From positions 1 to 64,000 of the forward strand of contig JAYOMI010000003.1 of assembly GCA_038120765.1 (NCBI GenBank): a stretch of 64,000 bases of DNA. The letters run 5' to 3'. Position 1 is the stretch's first letter; every line of letters starts with the position of its first letter. The notes below the pieces were generated by a model that saw only the letters and a list, made by a program, of their open reading frames with translations, was not told the DNA's origin and made no database searches. This document shows positions 60,267 through 64,000 of the stretch, piece by piece. Source of the stretch: CAXBCP01 sp038120765 (GTDB lineage: Bacteria > Pseudomonadota > Alphaproteobacteria > MPNO01 > UBA830). The position numbers and the translations under genes are program-made.

Positions 60267-61346
60267 ATGTCATATCGGGCTGCTATCAAGACCGCCATGA
60301 GGTTACGCTGCGCTGTCCTTGTTCTCGCCCTCCTGGGGGCCGGTTGTGCCGGCACCGCAGAACAATCCCTGTCCCTGTCACGGTCCCAGACCCCGGCACT
60401 GACACGCATCGCCTTCGGGTCCTGTGCGGACCAGAACCGGCCGCAGCCGATCTGGGGGTCGGTGCTGGCCTACCAGCCGCAGGCATTTCTGTTTCTTGGC
60501 GACAACGTATATGGCGATGTTTCGTCTTCCGCGATGACGGAACTCAAGGCTGCATATGAAAAAGCGCGGAGTATCCCGGGAATATCGAAACTTCGGGCGC
60601 AGACCCGCGTACTGGCGACGTGGGACGATCACGATTACGGATTGAACGACGGTGGCGCCGGATTTCCTTTCCGGACACAGGCGAAGGCGCTGTTCCTGGA
60701 CCACTGGCAGGTGCCGGCGGATGATGAGCGGCGCACCCGTCCCGGTATCTATTTTTCCCGTCTCGAGGGGCCGCCGGTCCGCCGCGTACAGATCATCATG
60801 CTCGATACGCGCAGTTTCCGGTCCGATCTTGTTTCGACCGGCAAGCGCCGTCCGAAATATGCGCCGGACCCGGATCCCCGTAAAACGCTTCTCGGCGCGG
60901 AACAGTGGGAATGGCTCAGGTCGGAACTCGGGAAACCGGCCGACATCAGGCTGCTCGTGTCCTCGATCCAGGTTCTTGCGGATGGCCATGGCTGGGAGCG
61001 GTGGGGGAACCTGCCGGCGGAGCGTCAGAGACTTTTCGCTCTTCTGCGAGACACCCGCGCCACCGGGGTGGTCCTGCTTTCCGGAGACAGGCATTTCGGC
61101 GCGATTTATGCCCGGAAATCGGCCGTTTCCTACCCGCTTTACGAAATAACCTCCAGTTCGCTCAACCGTCCCTGGCGGGATGCGGATGAAAAAGGGCCGC
61201 ACCAGACCGTGGCCGCGCTCGGAACCGAAAACTTCGGGACGATCGACATCGACTGGACGAACAGGACCGTTCTGCTCGCCCTCCGCGACATCGCCGGCCG
61301 GATTGTCCGACGCCAGGCCGTCAGGATTAACGATCTCGCCGGCTGA
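60267..61346 (+). CDS. PhoD-like metallophosphatase, lipoprotein
   Basis: In this protein of up to 359 residues a hydrophobic signal with LLGAGC as lipobox precedes the PhoD-type phosphatase domain. Metal sites are FGSCADQN, LGDNVYGDV, TWDDHDYG and SGDRHFGAIY. It probably hydrolyses phosphate esters in the periplasm, attached to a membrane. An ATG at 60297 gives a cleaner lipoprotein signal (MRLRCAVLVLALLGAGC) than the one at 60267; no ribosome site decides. It lies 7 bp after the M32 gene. Confidence 0.88.
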   Translation: MSYRAAIKTAMRLRCAVLVLALLGAGCAGTAEQSLSLSRSQTPALTRIAFGSCADQNRPQPIWGSVLAYQPQAFLFLGDNVYGDVSSSAMTELKAAYEKARSIPGISKLRAQTRVLATWDDHDYGLNDGGAGFPFRTQAKALFLDHWQVPADDERRTRPGIYFSRLEGPPVRRVQIIMLDTRSFRSDLVSTGKRRPKYAPDPDPRKTLLGAEQWEWLRSELGKPADIRLLVSSIQVLADGHGWERWGNLPAERQRLFALLRDTRATGVVLLSGDRHFGAIYARKSAVSYPLYEITSSSLNRPWRDADEKGPHQTVAALGTENFGTIDIDWTNRTVLLALRDIAGRIVRRQAVRINDLAG

Positions 61347-61414
61347 TTTCCCGTATTCCCGTTTGACTTGCCCGCTTGCCGGACTAAATTCCGCGCGTTC
61401 ATAAGGATTTGCCC

Positions 61415-62815
61415 GTGAAATACGTATCGACCCGCGGCGAGGCGCCTGTTCTCGCCTTTGACGATGTTCTTCTCGCCGGCCTGGCGTCGGATGGCGGACT
61501 GTATGTGCCGGAAGAATGGCCCCGGTTCTCGCAGGAAGATCTCTCATCCATGGCCGGGATGTCCTATGCGGAAATCGCCTACCAGGTCATCCGGCCCTTC
61601 GTCGGCGGTACCATCGCGGATACCGATCTGGCGCATATGATCGACGAGACCTATGCCGGTTTCGGTCATGCCGCGGTTGCGCCGCTCAGACAGATCGGCT
61701 CCAACGACTGGCTGATGGAGCTGTTTCAGGGGCCGACGCTGGCGTTCAAGGATTTCGCCCTGCAGCTGGTCGGGCGCATGTTCGCCCACGTGCTGGCGGC
61801 CCGCGGAGAGCGGGTGACCATCGTCGGCGCGACGTCCGGCGATACCGGTTCTGCCGCGATAGAAGCCTGCCGCAACCGCGAAAACATCGACATTTTCATC
61901 CTGTTTCCCGAAGGCCGGGTATCGCCTGTACAGCAGCGCCAGATGACCACGGTGGACAGTGCCAATGTCCATTCGATCGCTGTTGCCGGCACGTTCGACG
62001 ACTGCCAGGACCTCGTAAAGGCGATGTTCAACGACGCACAATTCCGTAAGGCGCAGAACCTGTCGGCGGTGAACTCGATCAACTGGGCCCGGGTAATGGC
62101 GCAGATCGTCTATTACGTGGTCGCCGCCGTTCGTCTCGGCGCCCCGGCGCGTCATGTAAGCTTTGCGGTACCGACCGGTAATTTCGGCAATGTGTTCGCC
62201 GGCTGGGGAGCGTGGAAATGCGGCCTGCCGATAGACCGGCTGGTCGTCGGCACCAACAGCAACGATATCCTTTTCCGGTTTTTCGAAACCGGCGAGATGA
62301 AAATGGCCGGGGTGGAACCCACCCTGTCGCCCAGCATGGATATCCAGGTGTCCAGCAACTTCGAACGCCTGCTGTTCGATATGCTGGATGGCGACGGCGC
62401 GGCGGTGCGGGACTGGATCGCCGATTTCCGGAAATCCGGCTCGATGCAGGTCGACGATGTCCGCCTTGCAGCCGCCCGCGATAAGATTTCAGCCTCCCGG
62501 CTGGACGACGAGGGCACGCGTCGCGTGATCCGCGAGATGTACGCGACCACTGGAGAACTGCTTGATCCGCATAGCGCGATCGGCGTCGATGCCGGTCGCA
62601 GGTGTCGGGGCGACGCGGCGGTGCCGATGGTCGCGCTGGCGACGGCACACCCCGCCAAGTTCCCGGACGCCGTCAAAGAGGCAACCGGCATTCATCCGGA
62701 CCTGCCCGAACGGATGAGCGATCTGTTCGAGCGTGACGAGAAGTTCGAGAGGCTGCCCAACGATATTTCCGCCGTGCAGGATTTTGTCCGCCACGCGGTC
62801 GAAGCCCGTTCATGA
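61415..62815 (+). CDS. thrC: Threonine synthase
   Basis: The 466-residue PLP enzyme turns O-phosphohomoserine into threonine. It begins MKYVSTRGEAPVLAFDDVLL, has the PLP lysine in LAFKDFALQ (K112), the phosphate loop VGATSGDTGSAAIEA, and VPTGNFGNVFAG. GTG at 61415 with AAGGA upstream is preferred to the TTG at 61409. It overlaps the M16 peptidase gene by 4 bp (ATGA), a common alphaproteobacterial pair. Confidence 0.97.
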   Translation: MKYVSTRGEAPVLAFDDVLLAGLASDGGLYVPEEWPRFSQEDLSSMAGMSYAEIAYQVIRPFVGGTIADTDLAHMIDETYAGFGHAAVAPLRQIGSNDWLMELFQGPTLAFKDFALQLVGRMFAHVLAARGERVTIVGATSGDTGSAAIEACRNRENIDIFILFPEGRVSPVQQRQMTTVDSANVHSIAVAGTFDDCQDLVKAMFNDAQFRKAQNLSAVNSINWARVMAQIVYYVVAAVRLGAPARHVSFAVPTGNFGNVFAGWGAWKCGLPIDRLVVGTNSNDILFRFFETGEMKMAGVEPTLSPSMDIQVSSNFERLLFDMLDGDGAAVRDWIADFRKSGSMQVDDVRLAAARDKISASRLDDEGTRRVIREMYATTGELLDPHSAIGVDAGRRCRGDAAVPMVALATAHPAKFPDAVKEATGIHPDLPERMSDLFERDEKFERLPNDISAVQDFVRHAVEARS

Positions 62816-64000
62816 CGATCAACCAGGCAACCCTTCCGGGCGGCATGCGGCTTGTCACCGACAGGATGGATTCCGTCGAAAGCATTTCTCTCGGCGTCTG
62901 GGTCAATGCCGGCGCGCGCAATGAATCGGCGGATATCAACGGCGTTTCGCACCTCCTCGAACATATGGCGTTCAAGGGCACGGCACGCCGCTCCGCATTG
63001 GATATCGCGGTCGAGATCGAAAATGTCGGCGGTCACCTCAACGCCTATACGTCTCGGGAATCCACTGTTTACTACGCAACCGTGCTCAAGGAGGATGCGG
63101 CGCTCGCACTCGATATCGTGTCCGACATTCTCCTGAATTCGACCTTTGCAGATGAAGAGCTGGCGCGCGAACGCGCGGTCGTTCTGCAGGAAATCGGTCA
63201 GGCGAACGATACGCCCGACGACATTATCTTCGATACGTTCCAGGAAACCGCCTATCCGGACCAGCCGCTCGGCCGGGCGATCCTGGGGACGGCGGACATT
63301 GTAAGCACGATGCCGCGCGACACGCTCAAAGGGTATATCGACGCCCAGTACGGCAGCGACCGGATGATCCTGTCCGCCGCCGGAAACCTGGACCATGACA
63401 CGCTGGCGGGTCTCGCCGAAAAAGCGTTCGGCGGCGTCAGGGCCTCTCGGGCAGAGGCGCCGCAGCCCGGCGTGTACATTGGCGGAGACAGCCGGGAGAT
63501 CCGCGATCTCGAACAGGCGCATCTGGTGATGGGCTTCGAGGGCGTCGGCTACGGTGACGATGATTATTATGCACTCGCCGTCCTTTCGACCGCGCTCGGC
63601 GGCGGGATGTCTTCGCGGCTGTTCCAGGAGGTCCGCGAAAAGCGGGGGCTGGTCTATTCGATCTACACGTTTTCATCCGCCTATCAGGACGGCGGATTGT
63701 TCGGCCTGTATGCAGGGACGGGCGAGGCGGAGGTTGCCGAACTGGTCTCCGTGGTCTGCGACGAGCTGCGCCGTGCCGCGGCGGACACCATGGCGGAGGA
63801 CGAGGTCGCCCGCTCGCGGGCCCAGATCAAGGCCGGCATTCTGATGTCCCTGGAAAGCACGTCGTCCCGGGCCGAGCGGATCGCTCGCCATCTGCAGGTT
63901 TACGACCGTGTCATCCCGGTGGATGAAATCGCCCGCCGGATCAATTCGGTCACTGCGGAAGACGTCCGCCGGGTGGCAGAACGTTTGCTGACCTCGAACC
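62812..64000 (+). CDS. M16-family zinc peptidase, processing-peptidase-like (3' end off the window)
   Basis: About 396 residues are visible, close to the usual 420. The inverted zinc motif is HLLEHM (H47, E50, H51) in GVSHLLEHMAFKGT, with the third ligand in the ERAVVLQEI helix, and the glycine-rich GGGMSSRLFQEVREKRGLVY in the C-terminal half. These enzymes resemble the beta subunit of mitochondrial processing peptidase. Its start overlaps the thrC stop. Confidence 0.94.
   Translation, partial: MTINQATLPGGMRLVTDRMDSVESISLGVWVNAGARNESADINGVSHLLEHMAFKGTARRSALDIAVEIENVGGHLNAYTSRESTVYYATVLKEDAALALDIVSDILLNSTFADEELARERAVVLQEIGQANDTPDDIIFDTFQETAYPDQPLGRAILGTADIVSTMPRDTLKGYIDAQYGSDRMILSAAGNLDHDTLAGLAEKAFGGVRASRAEAPQPGVYIGGDSREIRDLEQAHLVMGFEGVGYGDDDYYALAVLSTALGGGMSSRLFQEVREKRGLVYSIYTFSSAYQDGGLFGLYAGTGEAEVAELVSVVCDELRRAAADTMAEDEVARSRAQIKAGILMSLESTSSRAERIARHLQVYDRVIPVDEIARRINSVTAEDVRRVAERLLTSN

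Noticed and set aside
1..64000. tRNA, rRNA, riboswitch, CRISPR or prophage
   Set aside because: I looked at the intergenic stretches and saw no tRNA-like fold, rRNA segment, known riboswitch core, repeat-spacer array or phage gene. Almost all of the window is covered by recognised protein genes.

Overview
The window reads as a chromosomal scaffold of a GC-rich alphaproteobacterium, most likely from the Rhodospirillales or a nearby marine or soil lineage. The reasons are an ALAS-type hemA, a plant-type gshA, DUF2336 and DUF3422 proteins, the xseB-ispA-dxs-tlyA order, the fabI-aroC pair near pdxH, and a coxB-coxA-ctaB-ctaG-coxC-surf1 cluster. I see no rRNA, tRNA, CRISPR array, prophage or insertion sequence. 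Two 10-N runs (1000-1009 and 45868-45877) mark it as a scaffolded draft assembly.

Region 1 (1-11165) is accessory and catabolic. It holds a Rieske oxygenase with a duplicated 5' end at a scaffold gap, a DMT permease divergent from a MarR regulator, a GMC oxidoreductase with a class II aldolase-like protein, and a frameshifted DUF4329 protein. A minus-strand block follows with an ABC permease, two isochorismatase-like cysteine hydrolases (one broken by an in-frame TAG) and a stand-alone molybdopterin oxidoreductase. The permease abuts, head to head, a transglutaminase-like gene that has lost its 5' end; this looks like a deletion scar or a misjoin.

Region 2 (11176-16881) is a sulfur-oxidation module. 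A cytoplasmic-facing sulfite dehydrogenase of the SoeABC type is divergent from an ETHE1-like persulfide dioxygenase, so persulfide to sulfite to sulfate can be drawn from one locus.

Region 3 (16921-36911) mixes unknown and housekeeping genes: DUF3422 (frameshifted), a luciferase-like monooxygenase, DUF2336, a histone-deacetylase-like hydrolase, the isoprenoid block xseB-ispA-dxs with tlyA (apparent ACG start) and a TrmA/RlmD-type methyltransferase, then amidase, YciI, aroC, fabI, a glycine-zipper lipoprotein, pdxH, a Usp protein, an SDR, a pirin and a PadR-like regulator.

Region 4 (37126-46305) is centred on haem and molybdenum: hemA, a class III aminotransferase, moaA, a soluble PAS histidine kinase, then fdhD, a GIY-YIG-like protein, mobA, a ModE-type DNA-binding protein and a two-domain YciI protein. 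A strong ModE-box-like dyad lies upstream of moaA. These genes would serve the molybdoenzymes of regions 1 and 2.

Region 5 (46329-64000) carries a small methyltransferase, ubiA, rsmE, gshA, an EF-hand protein, tldD, and the aa3-type cytochrome oxidase structural and assembly genes, followed by M32 peptidase, PhoD-like phosphatase, thrC and an M16 peptidase cut by the window edge.

I do not see a clearly novel multi-gene system. The points most worth following are the ModE box at moaA, the GIY-YIG-like protein inside the fdhD-mobA cluster, the truncated junction near 10.7 kb, and a set of single-base lesions (two frameshifts, one TAG, one ACG start) that are either sequence errors or gene decay.
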